Shown here: piece after piece, positions 1 through 9,366 of the stretch
Layout of the letters: each line of letters begins with the position of its first letter
Position numbering within the stretch: position 1 is the first letter of the stretch
Source of the DNA: an uncultured Oscillospiraceae bacterium
GTDB taxonomy: Bacteria > Bacillota > Clostridia > Oscillospirales > Oscillospiraceae
Direction of reading: 5' to 3'
Assembly (NCBI GenBank): GCA_947626265.1
Contig: CANQRM010000016.1
Location: 1-64,000, forward strand
DNA length: 64,000 nucleotides
Program-made: the position numbers and the translations under genes
Notes under the pieces: generated by a model
What the model was told of the DNA's origin: nothing
Seen by the model: only the letters and a program-made list of their open reading frames with translations
Databases searched by the model: none

Positions 1-380
1 TCCCGGTCGCCGTGGGCGGCCTGGTTCAGGTTCATGAAGTCCATGTCGATCTCCTCGTTGGGGATCTCCTTGTTGTACTGGGTGGCGAAGTGGCAGTAGG
101 GCTTCTGCAGGGCCGCCAGGCCGTTGATCCACATCTTGCTGGGGGAGAAGGTGTGGCACCAGGCGACGATGCCGGCGCAGCTGTCGTCATAGTTGGCCTC
201 CTTGGCCACGTCGGCGATCTCCTTGTTGGTCTTGGCGGTGACCTTGTAGACCAGGGGATAGGGGAGGGCTTTGCTCATCTCGGCGGCCATCTCCTTCGCC
301 CGGGCCTCCACGGTCTCCAATACCTCGGGTCCGTAGAGGAACTGGGAGCCCACCACGAACCAAAATTCATACTTGCTCAT
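1..380 (-). CDS. araA: L-arabinose isomerase, N-terminal part (cut by window edge)
   Basis: Interconverts L-arabinose and L-ribulose in the cytoplasm, the first step of arabinose use. The 126 visible residues begin MSKYEFWFVVGSQFLYGPE and contain the family landmarks VGSQxLYG, NYDDxCAGIVAWCHTFSP, KMWINGL and IDMDFMNLNQAAHGDR, matching the N-terminal third of AraA (about 500 residues in full). The ATG at 380 is preceded by GGAGCG, and the gene follows the FGGY kinase by 13 bp in a sugar-uptake operon. The C-terminal catalytic part lies to the left of the window. Confidence 0.95.
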   Translation of the reverse strand, partial: MSKYEFWFVVGSQFLYGPEVLETVEARAKEMAAEMSKALPYPLVYKVTAKTNKEIADVAKEANYDDSCAGIVAWCHTFSPSKMWINGLAALQKPYCHFATQYNKEIPNEEIDMDFMNLNQAAHGDR

Positions 381-393
381 CTAAACGCGCTCC

Positions 394-1926
394 TTACAGT
401 GTTTCCACGGCGGTCTTCTCCACGGCCAGCAAGGCCTTGTACCGCCCGATATAGGCGTTGAAGCCGTCCACGTCCGCCTTGTCCGGGGCCAGGGTGGCGC
501 CCTTGGCGCCGGCGAAGACGCGGGCGGAGAGGAACTGCTCCAGGCTCTCCCCGCTGCCGTTCAGCATGTAGGCGGCCAGCAGGGCCATGCCGTAGGGGCC
601 GCCTTCGCCGGCGGTCTCCATGCAGGTCACGGGGGCGTTGCAGGCGGCGGCCATATATTTCTGGCCCACCACGGGGGTCTTGAAGAGGCCGCCGTGGCCG
701 GTGAGGGAATCGATGGCCACGTGCTCGGAGGCCAAAATGTCCATGCCGATCTTCAGAGTGGACATGGTGGCGTAGAGCTGGGCCCGGAAGAAGTTTGCCA
801 GGGTGAACTTGGCGTCCGGCGTGCGGACCACCAGGGGCCGGCCCGCGTCCATATGGGTGACGCCCTCGCCGGCGAGATAGTTGCATACCAGCACCCCGCC
901 GCAGTCAGGCTCGCCCTCCATGCTCTTTTCATAGAGCTTGGTGTAGAGCGCGCCGGTGTCGGGCTGAGCGCCGAAGAGCTCCGCCGTCTCCTTCAAAACG
1001 CCCACCCAGGCGTTGGTGTCGTTGGTGCAGTTGTTGCAGTGGACCATGGCCACGGGCTTGCCCGTAGGGGTGGTCACCACGTCGATCTCCTCGTGCACAT
1101 GGGCCAGGGGCTTTTCCAGCACCACCATGGAGAAGATGCTGGTGCCCGCGGACACGTTGCCGGTGCGGGGCGCCACGGCGTTGGTGGCGGTCATGCCCGT
1201 GCCCGCGTCGCCCTCAGGGGGCGCAAAGGGGATGCCCGCCGGCAGAAGACCATCCAGCAGGGCGGCGCCGGATGCGGTGAGAGAGCCCGCGTTCTCGCCG
1301 GCCTGCATCACCCCGGGCAGCACGTCGGAGAGCTTCCAGGGCAGGGCCCGGGGCGCCACCAGGGCGTCGAACTTCGCCATCATCCCGGCGTCATAGGCCT
1401 TGCCGTCGGGGGCGATGGGGAACATGCCGCTGGCCTCGCCCACGCCCACGGCGTTCACGCCGGTGAGCATATAGTGGACATACCCGGCCAGGGTGGTGAT
1501 GTGGCGGATGCGGCTCACATGCTCCTCGCCGTTCAGCACGGCCTGATAGAGGTGGGCGATGCTCCACCGCTGGGGGATGTTGAAACCGAACAGGGCTGTA
1601 AGCTCCGCCGCGGCGGGGCCGGTGATGGTGTTCTGCCAGGTGCGGAAGGGCACCAGCAGATTCCAATCCTCGTCAAAGGCCAGGTAGCCGTGCATCATGG
1701 CGGACACGCCCATGGCGGCGATGCTCTCCCGGTCCTGCACGCCGGAAAGGGCCTTTTTAAGGCCCGCCCAGACCTCGTCCAGGGAGTAGGTCCAAACGCC
1801 GTTTTCATAGGAGCTTGCCCAGGTGTAGTCGCCGGAGGAGACGGGGCGGAACGCCCCGTCTATGGTCACGGCCTTGATACGGGTGGAGCCGAACTCCACG
1901 CCGAGACAGAGTTTGTTGTCGTTCAT
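394..1926 (-). CDS. FGGY-family carbohydrate kinase (probable ribulokinase)
   Basis: A 510-residue cytoplasmic sugar kinase. The N-terminus [18 protein letters not shown] is the FGGY ATPase phosphate-binding motif; [24 protein letters not shown] and [11 protein letters not shown] fit the central and C-terminal lobes. It lies between ABC sugar permeases and araA, so phosphorylation of L-ribulose is the likely job. It is not close to E. coli AraB in sequence and resembles the xylulokinase-like FGGY branch that replaces AraB in many Clostridia, so the substrate is inferred from context. The ATG at 1926 has an AAGGAGAC ribosome site. Confidence 0.85.
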   Translation of the reverse strand: MNDNKLCLGVEFGSTRIKAVTIDGAFRPVSSGDYTWASSYENGVWTYSLDEVWAGLKKALSGVQDRESIAAMGVSAMMHGYLAFDEDWNLLVPFRTWQNTITGPAAAELTALFGFNIPQRWSIAHLYQAVLNGEEHVSRIRHITTLAGYVHYMLTGVNAVGVGEASGMFPIAPDGKAYDAGMMAKFDALVAPRALPWKLSDVLPGVMQAGENAGSLTASGAALLDGLLPAGIPFAPPEGDAGTGMTATNAVAPRTGNVSAGTSIFSMVVLEKPLAHVHEEIDVVTTPTGKPVAMVHCNNCTNDTNAWVGVLKETAELFGAQPDTGALYTKLYEKSMEGEPDCGGVLVCNYLAGEGVTHMDAGRPLVVRTPDAKFTLANFFRAQLYATMSTLKIGMDILASEHVAIDSLTGHGGLFKTPVVGQKYMAAACNAPVTCMETAGEGGPYGMALLAAYMLNGSGESLEQFLSARVFAGAKGATLAPDKADVDGFNAYIGRYKALLAVEKTAVETL

Positions 1927-1950
1927 GCCGTCTCCTTACTTTAATCTGCT

Positions 1951-2997
1951 TTACTTCTTGTTCTTGCGCATCAGGATGATGCTCTGGATGACCAGGAACA
2001 GGCAGATCATGGCTGCCACGGTGATGTTGGACCACCAGGCCTCATCAAAGCCCATGGTGGAGACGATGCGCTTGATGGTGTTCAGGCTCAGCACGCCGAA
2101 GAACGTGCCGACGATGTTGCCCACGCCGCCGGTGAGGAGCGTGCCGCCGATGATGGAGGAGGCGATGGCGTTCATCTCGTCGCCCGCGCCGTTGGCCACG
2201 TCGCCGCTGCCCACGTGCAGGAAGTAGAGGATGCCGCCCAGGCCCGCCAGCAGACCGCACAGCACATGGGCCAGGAACTTTGTCCGGCGCACGTTGATGC
2301 CCAGCATGTTGGCGCTTTGGTTGTTGCCGCCTACGGCGTAGAAGCTGCGGCCCAGCTTCGTCCAGCGCAGCACGCAGAACAGGATGACGACCACCGCCAG
2401 CGCGATGATCACGCCCACCTCCACGTAGGCGGGCACGTACTGGCCCAGCTTGTTGTTGGAGCCCAGACCGGGCACGGTGACGCGGATGTTTTTGAGGGCC
2501 AGGAAACTCTCGCCGGTCACGCGCACCGGCTCCTTGCTGACGATGGTGGTCATGCCCTTGGCGAAGAACATGCCCGCCAGGGACACGATGAAGGGCTGGA
2601 TGCCCAGATGGGCCACCAGGAAGCCCTGGACGATGCCGAAGGCCAGGCCGATGCCCAGACCGAGCAGCAGCGCTGTGAGGATGCTGCCGCCCTGCAGTTC
2701 CAGGTGGACGGCGCAGCTCATGCACACCAGGCCCGTGACGGCGCCCACGCTGATATCGATGCCGCCGGTGATCATGACGATGCTCATGCCGCAGGACAGC
2801 ACGATGAGCGAGGCGTTGTTGTTGAGGATGTTGAGGAAGCTCTGGGGCTTGGAGAAGCCGCCCTTCAGGAAGACCACGGCGGCGATGTACATGACAAAGA
2901 ACACCAGGACCGTGATGGTGAGCAGCAGGTTGGTATCGCTCATACCGGGGCGGCCGGCCAGCCGTCCCTGCTTATCCACAGCTATATCTTTCGGCAT
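1951..2997 (-). CDS. yjfF: Sugar ABC transporter permease, YjfF-like
   Basis: A 348-residue inner-membrane permease of the ribose/galactofuranose (BPD_transp_2) family. It has about nine hydrophobic segments and the family stretch SCGMSIVMITGGIDISVG, followed by AVGGNNQSANMLGINV and the C-terminal GGTLLTGGVGNIVGTFFG loop. It probably pairs with the adjacent permease (2999-4081) to form the channel, energised by the ATPase at 4078. Only one base separates it from that gene. The N-terminal 15 residues before the first hydrophobic segment are polar, so the exact start is less certain. The substrate is inferred to be a pentose, probably arabinose, from araA downstream. Confidence 0.85.
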   Translation of the reverse strand: MPKDIAVDKQGRLAGRPGMSDTNLLLTITVLVFFVMYIAAVVFLKGGFSKPQSFLNILNNNASLIVLSCGMSIVMITGGIDISVGAVTGLVCMSCAVHLELQGGSILTALLLGLGIGLAFGIVQGFLVAHLGIQPFIVSLAGMFFAKGMTTIVSKEPVRVTGESFLALKNIRVTVPGLGSNNKLGQYVPAYVEVGVIIALAVVVILFCVLRWTKLGRSFYAVGGNNQSANMLGINVRRTKFLAHVLCGLLAGLGGILYFLHVGSGDVANGAGDEMNAIASSIIGGTLLTGGVGNIVGTFFGVLSLNTIKRIVSTMGFDEAWWSNITVAAMICLFLVIQSIILMRKNKK

Positions 2998-2998
2998 A

Positions 2999-4081
2999 TC
3001 ACGCCACCTCCTTTGCGGTCTTGGCGGAGCTCTTCTTCATGCGGGACAGTTTCTCCCGTACCACGGGGGCGCTGAGCACCACCAGCAGGATGACCACCAC
3101 CGCCTTGTAGGCCGGCAGGGCCGTAGAGGGCACATTGTACTTATACAGCGTCGTGGTGAGGAACTGGATGACATAGGCGCCCAGAATGGAGCCGTAGACG
3201 TTGAATTTGCCGCCGCCCAGGCTGTTGCCGCCCAGGGCCACCGCCAGGATGGCGTCCATCTCGATGTTCTCCGCGATGCGGGAGTAGTTGATGGAGCCGC
3301 TGCGGCTGACGCGGATAAAGCCGGCTATGGCCACGCACGCGCCCAGGATAACGTAGGTGAGGAGCTTGATCTTCTTGGGGTCCAGGCCGTTGAGGCGGGA
3401 GGAGTTGGCGTTGATGCCCACCGCCTGGGTGTACAGGCCCAGGTTGGTGAACTTCAGCACCAGCCAGAACACCAGGATCATGAACAGGGTGATGAACACC
3501 GGCGTGGGCACCGGGATGCCGGGCAGGAAGGTGCCCGCGTACTTGAAGGCCACGTCGTTGATGAAGGGGAGCTGGTTGTTGTTGATCCAGGCGGCGATGG
3601 AGCGGCCGGCGGTGAACATGATCAGCGTCGCCACCATGGGCTGGATCTTGAAGTAGGCCACCAGTGCGCCGTTGAAGGCGCCGAAGGCCATGGTCACGAC
3701 GATGCCCGCCAGCACGGCCAGGAACAGGGGCGCCTGCATGGTGTCGGCGCTGACCTGTCCGCCGCAGACAAGCCGGAGTATCACGCTGCCGGCGATGGCC
3801 ATCGTGGCGCCCACGGAGATGTCCTGTCCGCCGGAGGACGCCGTCACCAGCGTCATGCCGATGGCCAGCAGGACCAGCTCGGAGGCGTTGTCCAGCACGG
3901 AGATGATGTTGCCGCTGAGGACCGGGTTGCCAAGGCTGTTTTCCTTCAGGCTGATCGCGAAGAAGGAGGGGTCGGCGATGAGGTTGAACAGCACCAGCGC
4001 CAGCAGCGCGGCTACAGGGATGAACAGCTGATGGCGGGTGAGCCGCCGGAAGAAGCTCTCATTGGAACGTTTTTCCTTCAC
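2999..4081 (-). CDS. ytfT: Sugar ABC transporter permease, YtfT-like
   Basis: A 360-residue membrane permease of the same family as the next gene. It carries LLAIGMTLVTASSGGQDISVGATMAIAG, the equivalent of the GGxDxSVG motif, and AVGINANSSRLNGLDPKKI followed by GGNSLGGGKFNVYGSILGA. It overlaps the ATPase gene by four bases (ATGA), indicating translational coupling. Two different permeases with one ATPase and one binding protein is the YtfQRT-YjfF layout known for furanose sugar uptake. Confidence 0.85.
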   Translation of the reverse strand: MKEKRSNESFFRRLTRHQLFIPVAALLALVLFNLIADPSFFAISLKENSLGNPVLSGNIISVLDNASELVLLAIGMTLVTASSGGQDISVGATMAIAGSVILRLVCGGQVSADTMQAPLFLAVLAGIVVTMAFGAFNGALVAYFKIQPMVATLIMFTAGRSIAAWINNNQLPFINDVAFKYAGTFLPGIPVPTPVFITLFMILVFWLVLKFTNLGLYTQAVGINANSSRLNGLDPKKIKLLTYVILGACVAIAGFIRVSRSGSINYSRIAENIEMDAILAVALGGNSLGGGKFNVYGSILGAYVIQFLTTTLYKYNVPSTALPAYKAVVVILLVVLSAPVVREKLSRMKKSSAKTAKEVA

Positions 4082-5592
4082 TGCTTATCACCTCCTGCGA
4101 TAGTCGCCATGATCTTGCTCTGGGTCAGGTCCTCCCCGGACAGCTCGCCCACCGCCTTGCGGTCGCGCATGACGATGAGCCGGGAGCAGGTGCGCAGCAT
4201 CTCGTCGATCTCAGAGGAGATGAACGTGACGCTCTTGCCCTCCGCCGCCAGCTGCAGGACCAGCTTCTGTATCTCGATCTTGGTGCCGATGTCGATGCCG
4301 CGGGTGGGCTCGTCAAGGATGAGGTATTTCGGGTCGGTGAGCAGCCACCGGGCCACGATGCACTTCTGCTGGTTGCCGCCGGAGAGAGAGTTGATGGGGG
4401 TGTCGGAGGAGGCGGTCTTGATCTCCAGCTTCTTTATGTACTCGTCGGCGAACTTCTCCGCCTGGGCCCGGGAGAAGGGCCGGAAGAAACCCTTCATGAC
4501 CTGCAGGGCCAGGATGATGTTCTCCCGCACGGACAGGTCGCCCACGATGCCGTCGCCCTTGCGGTCCTCGGGCAGATACCCGATGCCGCTCTTCATGGCG
4601 TCCAGGGGCTTGTGGATCTTTACGTCCTTCCCGTCCATCTTCACAGTGCCGCCGGTGACGCGGTCGGCGCCGAAGATGGCCCGGACGCACTCGCTGCGGC
4701 CGGAGCCCAGAAGACCGGTGAAGCCGTTGACCTCGCCCTTGTGGATGGAGAAGTCGAAGGGCTTGATGCCCGCGTTGCTGCTCAGGTCCTTTGCCTCCAG
4801 AACGGGCGTGCCGCTCATGTCGGCAGTAGCGCCGGACTCGCTCTTGATGTCGGCCATGTCGTCCAGGTCCTTGCCCAGCATCTTGCTGACCAGAAGGACA
4901 CGGGGCATGTCTTCGATGACATACTCGCCCACCAGCTGGCCGTCCCGCAGGACGGTGATGCGGTCGCAGACCTCGTAGACCTGCTCCAGGAAGTGGGTGA
5001 CGAAGATGATGCCCACGCCTTTTGCTTTCAGGTCCCGCATGAGACCGAAGAGCTTCTGCACCTCCTGCTCATCCAGGGAGGAGGTGGGCTCGTCGAGGAT
5101 GAGGACCTTGCAGTCCATGTCCACCGCCCGGGCGATAGCCACCATCTGCTGCACGGCGATGGAGCAGTTGGACAGCTGCTGGTTGGGGGCCGCGGGGATG
5201 CCCAGGTCCTTCAATATCTTGCCGGCGCCCTGGTTCATCTTCCGCCAGTTGGTGAAGCTGTCCTTGGTGCGGCCTATATACATATTCTCCGCCACCGTCA
5301 GGTTGGGGCAGAGGGTGATCTCCTGGTAAACGGTACTGATACCGATGTTCTGGGCGTCCTGGGGGGAGCGGATGGTCACGGCCTTGTCGTGGCCGGCCAT
5401 ATAGATCTCGCCCTCATCCTTGGGATAGACGCCCGTCAGGCACTTGATAAGGGTGGATTTGCCCGCGCCGTTCTCGCCCATGAGGGCGTGTATCTCCCCG
5501 GCGCGCAGGGTGAAGTCCACGTCCTGCAGAGCGCGAACGCCCGGAAAGTATTTGCAGATGCCGCGCATTTCCAATAGTGCGCCTTCCTGCAT
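4078..5592 (-). CDS. ytfR: Sugar ABC transporter ATP-binding protein, YtfR-like
   Basis: A 504-residue duplicated ABC ATPase (CUT2 class) that powers sugar import. The N-terminal domain has an intact Walker A (GENGAGKST) and Walker B (VLILDEPTSSLD). The C-terminal domain has the usual degenerate Walker A (GLLGSGRSE), the signature LSGGNQQK and Walker B (YLILDEPTRGID). This asymmetry is typical of the AraG/RbsA/YtfR group. It starts at an ATG preceded by GGAGG and sits between the binding protein and the two permeases. Confidence 0.9.
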   Translation of the reverse strand: MQEGALLEMRGICKYFPGVRALQDVDFTLRAGEIHALMGENGAGKSTLIKCLTGVYPKDEGEIYMAGHDKAVTIRSPQDAQNIGISTVYQEITLCPNLTVAENMYIGRTKDSFTNWRKMNQGAGKILKDLGIPAAPNQQLSNCSIAVQQMVAIARAVDMDCKVLILDEPTSSLDEQEVQKLFGLMRDLKAKGVGIIFVTHFLEQVYEVCDRITVLRDGQLVGEYVIEDMPRVLLVSKMLGKDLDDMADIKSESGATADMSGTPVLEAKDLSSNAGIKPFDFSIHKGEVNGFTGLLGSGRSECVRAIFGADRVTGGTVKMDGKDVKIHKPLDAMKSGIGYLPEDRKGDGIVGDLSVRENIILALQVMKGFFRPFSRAQAEKFADEYIKKLEIKTASSDTPINSLSGGNQQKCIVARWLLTDPKYLILDEPTRGIDIGTKIEIQKLVLQLAAEGKSVTFISSEIDEMLRTCSRLIVMRDRKAVGELSGEDLTQSKIMATIAGGDKQ

Positions 5593-5623
5593 GGTTCATA
5601 CCTCCATTCCTCTGAGAAATCCA

Positions 5624-5654
5624 CACGCGGCGCGGCATGTAGCCGCGCCGCGTG
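5624..5654 (-). terminator. Stable stem-loop between binding protein and ATPase genes
   Basis: Thirteen-base arms CACGCGGCGCGGC and its complement surround a five-base loop. No T-run follows on the minus strand, so it is more likely an mRNA stabiliser or weak attenuator that keeps binding-protein levels above those of the membrane genes. Confidence 0.55.
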
Positions 5655-5689
5655 CTTGTTATGCGAAGTGTTTTATTGGACTGTCACCA

Positions 5690-6649
5690 TCAGGTACCGA
5701 AGGTGTCCACGTCCTCCTGGGTGATGGTCTCGCAGTCGAAGCCCGGCTCGTCGGAGTAGATGATCTTCTCCTCGGGCTCAACACCCTCCATCAGGTCCTT
5801 GATGATCTGGTCGACCTTCTCAGCCTGCATGGGGTTGCACAGGCCCATGTAGTTCCACTCGCCGTTCAGGACGGACTCCATGGCCCACTTGTCGGAGTCG
5901 AAGCCGATGACGATGACGTCGCCGTCCTTGCCGTGGGTGATGCCGTTGGCGTCCAGAGCGGCAACAGCGCCGCGGGCCATGCCGTTGTTCTCAGCGTAGA
6001 TGACGTTGAACTCTTCGCCGGAGTCGATGACGGACTGCACGATGGTGCGGGCGGTCTCCTCGTTCCAGTCGGCGGTCTGCTGGGTCACGTAGTTCCAGTT
6101 GTCCTCAGCCTCGACCTTCTCGTCCAGAGCGCCGGTACGGCCCAGCTGAGCGTCGGAGCCCATGTGGCCCTGGATGTGGATGATGTTGTACTCATCCAGA
6201 CCCTGCTCTTCCAGCCAGGTGACAGCGGTCTCGCCCTCGGCGGCCATGTCGGACACGACGGCGGCGACATAAGCGCTCTCATCGGCCTCCAGCATACGGT
6301 CGAAGAGGATGATCTGGGTGCCGGCGTCAGCGGCGTCCTGCAGGACGGTGTCCCAGCCGGTGGTGGAGCCGGGGGAGAGCAGGAGGAAGTCCACCTCGTC
6401 CTGGATCATCTGCTGGGCAGTAGCGATCTGCTGAGCAGCGTCGTTGTTGTTGTAGAAAGTGGCCTCATAGCCATTCTCTTCGGTGAAGGTGGCGCGCATG
6501 GCCGCGTCGTTGGCGGTGCGGTAGCCGGACTCGTTGGGGTCGTTGTTGATGATGCCGACCTTGATGAGATCGCCGTCAGCGGCGAAGGCGACGGCGCCCA
6601 GGCTCAGGACCATGGCCAGCGCCAGAGCAATAGCGAGGATCTTCTTCAT
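5690..6649 (-). CDS. ytfQ: Sugar ABC transporter substrate-binding protein, YtfQ-like
   Basis: A 319-residue periplasmic-binding-protein type I (Peripla_BP_4). After the signal peptide comes IKVGIINNDPNESGYRTAND, then DFLLLSPGSTTGWDTVL and VIYAENNGMARGAVAALD, as in the galactofuranose-binding YtfQ group. The signal peptide (MKKILAIALALAMVLSLGAVAFA) ends in AFA-AD and has no cysteine, so it predicts cleavage by signal peptidase I and not lipoprotein anchoring, which is odd for a Gram-positive binding protein. It is the first gene of the pentose operon, with its own promoter and AAGGAGAT ribosome site. Confidence 0.88.
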   Translation of the reverse strand: MKKILAIALALAMVLSLGAVAFAADGDLIKVGIINNDPNESGYRTANDAAMRATFTEENGYEATFYNNNDAAQQIATAQQMIQDEVDFLLLSPGSTTGWDTVLQDAADAGTQIILFDRMLEADESAYVAAVVSDMAAEGETAVTWLEEQGLDEYNIIHIQGHMGSDAQLGRTGALDEKVEAEDNWNYVTQQTADWNEETARTIVQSVIDSGEEFNVIYAENNGMARGAVAALDANGITHGKDGDVIVIGFDSDKWAMESVLNGEWNYMGLCNPMQAEKVDQIIKDLMEGVEPEEKIIYSDEPGFDCETITQEDVDTFGT

Positions 6650-6703
6650 GGGGGGTATCTCCTTCCTAAAATTGACTCGGAAATGCCGAGCTTTGATATA
6701 TGT

Positions 6704-6732
6704 ATTAAATCAAAAAAACAATTGGAAGTCAA
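6704..6732 (-). promoter_or_regulatory. Sigma-70-type promoter of the pentose operon
   Basis: On the minus strand TTGACT (6727-6732) and TTTAAT (6704-6709) are separated by exactly 17 bases, about 55 bases upstream of the binding-protein ATG. Confidence 0.75.
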
Positions 6733-6772
6733 TCTGTTTTTTGTCGGTTCCGCCAAATTCGTACCAATTAAT

Positions 6773-6810
6773 AATACAAATTTGCATGTGATTTGTATTT
6801 TTCAATACAA
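6773..6810. promoter_or_regulatory. Candidate AraR-type operator in the divergent intergenic region
   Basis: AATACAAAT (6773-6781) and ATTTGTATT (6791-6799) form a perfect nine-base inverted repeat with a nine-base spacer. A further AATACAA (6804-6810) makes a second inverted repeat with TTGTATT (6793-6799). The core resembles the ATTTGTAC half-site bound by Bacillus AraR. It lies between, and upstream of, both divergent promoters. Confidence 0.6.
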
Positions 6811-6847
6811 GTTTGTGAAATGTGGGTTGGTTGCATTTGAATTATGT

Positions 6848-6875
6848 TTGCAATTTTACGATTTTATGGTAAAAT
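6848..6875 (+). promoter_or_regulatory. Probable promoter of the AraR-like regulator
   Basis: TTGCAA (6848-6853) and TAAAAT (6870-6875) with a 16-base spacer, about 130 bases upstream of the regulator start. Confidence 0.5.
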
Positions 6876-7004
6876 ATGTGTGCGATTTTCAGACGAAGGA
6901 ATTCCAGAAATTGGAAAAGGCTTTTGGCATTTTGCCATGTTCGGACCTCTGCGGGGTCCACAAACAGGGCAAAATCACAAAAACAGGGGGAGGATGGGGC
7001 ACAT

Positions 7005-8072
7005 ATGGCGCTGAAATACAGGATGCTGGCCGACCAGCTGCGGGAGGAGATGCGCCTGCAGGACTGGAAGGCGGGGCGGCGGCTGCCCACGGAGACGGAG
7101 CTGACAGCACGCTTCGGCGTCAGCCGCCAGACGGTACGGAAGGCCCTGCAGGTGCTGGCGGAGGAGGGCGTGGTCCAGTCCCGCCAGGGCAGCGGCACCT
7201 ACACCACCGGCAACATGGGCGGCGGGTCCCGGCAGGTGGCGGTGGTGTCCTCCTTTTTGGACGACTACATCTTTCCCACCGTCCTTCATGACGCCCAGAG
7301 CGTCTTCACCGGCCAGGGCTATTCCACGCTGGTGTTCGCCACGGAGAACCAGGTCAGCCGGGAGCGGGAGATATTGCAGGGGCTTTTGGAGCGGCCGGTG
7401 GGGGGCATACTGGTGGAGGGGTCCAAGACGGCTCTGCCCAACCCCAACTCGGACCTGTACCGCCGGCTGCGGCAGGCGGGGGTGCCCATGGTGTTCCTCC
7501 ACGGGGCCTACGCGGAGCTGCCCGGCATCCCCTGCGTGTCCGACGACAACTACGGCGGCGGCTACAAGCTGGCCCAATACCTTATAGATAAAGGCCACCG
7601 GCGCATCGGCGGCATATTCAAGTCCGACGATGTCCAGGGCCCCCAGCGCTATCATGGCTCCGTCTCCGCCATCCGGGACCAGGGCCTGCCCCTCTCCGAC
7701 AGGCGCTTTTGCTGGTACGACACCCAGGACCGGCAGGAGATGGTGGAGCAGCGGGGCATGCTGCTGCGCCGGTTCCTCACCGAGCGGCTGGAGGACGTGA
7801 CGGCGGTGATATGCTATAACGACGAGGTGGCCTTCCACCTCATCCGGGAGCTGCTGGCCATGGGAAAGCGGGTGCCGGAGGACGTGGCGGTGGTCAGCTT
7901 CGACAACAGCTACTACAGCCAGATCGGCCCCGTGCACATCACCTCCCTCTGGCATCGCCACAGCCGCATGGGCCAGGTGGCGGCGGAGGAGCTGCTGCAC
8001 ATCCTCCAGGGCCAGCCCGGCACCAGCCGGTCCCTGGACTGGGAGCTGGTGGAGCGGGGCAGCAGCCGGTGA
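7005..8072 (+). CDS. araR: GntR/LacI-type arabinose repressor (AraR-like)
   Basis: A 355-residue repressor. An N-terminal GntR winged helix (about 1-70; LPTETELTARFGVSRQTVRKAL) is fused to a LacI-type sugar-binding domain (about 80-355; GGILVEGSKTALPNPN, YLIDKGHRRIGGIFKSDD, VSFDNSYYSQIGP). This fusion is the hallmark of AraR. I chose the ATG at 7005 because GGGGGAGGA lies upstream and the GntR domain begins immediately; a longer frame from 6876 adds 43 unrelated residues. Divergence from the arabinose operon supports local repression relieved by arabinose. Confidence 0.85.
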   Translation: MALKYRMLADQLREEMRLQDWKAGRRLPTETELTARFGVSRQTVRKALQVLAEEGVVQSRQGSGTYTTGNMGGGSRQVAVVSSFLDDYIFPTVLHDAQSVFTGQGYSTLVFATENQVSREREILQGLLERPVGGILVEGSKTALPNPNSDLYRRLRQAGVPMVFLHGAYAELPGIPCVSDDNYGGGYKLAQYLIDKGHRRIGGIFKSDDVQGPQRYHGSVSAIRDQGLPLSDRRFCWYDTQDRQEMVEQRGMLLRRFLTERLEDVTAVICYNDEVAFHLIRELLAMGKRVPEDVAVVSFDNSYYSQIGPVHITSLWHRHSRMGQVAAEELLHILQGQPGTSRSLDWELVERGSSR

Positions 8073-8085
8073 GGGGGCTCAAGCT

Positions 8086-9291
8086 ATGACAAGAGAGGAC
8101 CTTCTGCGGGAGCCGGAGCTGGCGCCCTATGTGCGGCGGGCGTTTTTCGAGGACCTGACCGGCGGGGTACTCGCGGGGGAGGAGGCATTGGCCGCCGCCC
8201 GGCGGCTGGACCTGGACCTGGCGGCGGAGCGCTATGCCATCGCGGTGTTCACCCTGCCCCCCGCCCCGCGGGAGGCGGCGGGGTACCTGGCCGACCCGGC
8301 GGCGGAGACGCGGAGCCGCCTTCTGGCATACTTTTATAAATATTCCGAATATATCCCCATCCCCTGGGGGGCGGACCGGTGCGTGGTGCTCATCCTGGGC
8401 GCCGCGAATGAGATATCGGACCTCATCCGCCGGTGCGTGGACACGGTGCGAAGCGGCTATGCCGCCGGCGGCCCGGCGGGGTGGCATATGGCCGTCAGCG
8501 ACCCGGTGGATTCGCTGGAGGCGCTGCCCGCCTGCCGGCGGCAGGCGGAGGGCCTCTGGGGCATGGGGTGCCTGCGTCCGGATGAACGGGTGTTCCGGCC
8601 CGGACAGACGGCCCCCGCCCCTCCGGCGGATGACGGGGCATTGGGGCTTTTGGACCCGGCGGGGGACGAGAGCGGGCGGATGGAGGCCTTCCTGAAGACC
8701 GGCCGCCGGGAGCAGGTGCGTCCCTTTGTGGAGCGATTCCTGGCCCGGCGGGAGGTGGCCCTGGGGTTTGAGCCCTACCGGCACTACCTGATGCTCTGCG
8801 CCCGGTCCGCCGCGGCCCGGGCGGTGCTGGACATGGACCTTTCCCGGGAGGCACTCCATAAGCGCCTGCCCCCCTGGGAGGAGGACCCCAAGGGCCTGGC
8901 CAGGTATATGGAGGGTGTGCTCGCGGCGGCGCTGGCCCTGCGGGACGAGGCCAAGGGCGCGGTATACGAGGGCGCCTTGGGCCGGGCGGCGGCCTATGTC
9001 CGGGAGCACCGGGCGGACAGGGACCTGTCCCTGGCCGGGGCGGCGGCTTATGCGGGGGTGACGCCGGGGCACCTGTCGGCCCTTTTCCGCAAGAAGCTGG
9101 GCGTGACCTTCACGGAATACGTCACCGCCCGGCGGATGGAGCTGGCCCGGACCCTCCTGCGGGACGGGGGCCTCACCGTGGAGCAGGCGGCCTGGCGGTC
9201 GGGCTTTTCCGACGCCCGGTACTTCAGCACCCTCTTCAAGCGCACCCAGGGCTGCACCCCCACCCAGTTCCGGGCGGGAAAAAATCTTTAA
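8086..9291 (+). CDS. AraC-family transcriptional regulator
   Basis: A 401-residue regulator. The last 100 residues form the two-helix-turn-helix AraC domain (LSLAGAAAYAGVTPGHLSALFRKKLGVTF and LTVEQAAWRSGFSDARYFSTLFK). The first 300 residues match no sensor domain I recognise, although RCVVLILG and the following segment resemble the middle part of YesN-like regulators without a receiver domain. It follows the AraR-like gene by 13 bases, suggesting co-transcription and a role in the same sugar circuit. The ligand is unknown. Confidence 0.8.
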   Translation: MTREDLLREPELAPYVRRAFFEDLTGGVLAGEEALAAARRLDLDLAAERYAIAVFTLPPAPREAAGYLADPAAETRSRLLAYFYKYSEYIPIPWGADRCVVLILGAANEISDLIRRCVDTVRSGYAAGGPAGWHMAVSDPVDSLEALPACRRQAEGLWGMGCLRPDERVFRPGQTAPAPPADDGALGLLDPAGDESGRMEAFLKTGRREQVRPFVERFLARREVALGFEPYRHYLMLCARSAAARAVLDMDLSREALHKRLPPWEEDPKGLARYMEGVLAAALALRDEAKGAVYEGALGRAAAYVREHRADRDLSLAGAAAYAGVTPGHLSALFRKKLGVTFTEYVTARRMELARTLLRDGGLTVEQAAWRSGFSDARYFSTLFKRTQGCTPTQFRAGKNL

Positions 9292-9366
9292 AATTTCATC
9301 ATTCTGTCACAAACGGCCTGCCGGAACGAGGTAGAATAGCCGGCGGGAACAAAAGGAGGCGGCGAT

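Noticed and set aside
694-1944. 416-residue plus-strand open frame
   Set aside because: His/Gly-rich shadow of the FGGY kinase gene.
2450-4978. 842-residue plus-strand open frame
   Set aside because: It runs antisense across two ABC permease genes and part of the ATPase gene. Its composition (Arg/Ser/Met-rich, no motif) is that expected from the opposite strand of GC-rich genes.
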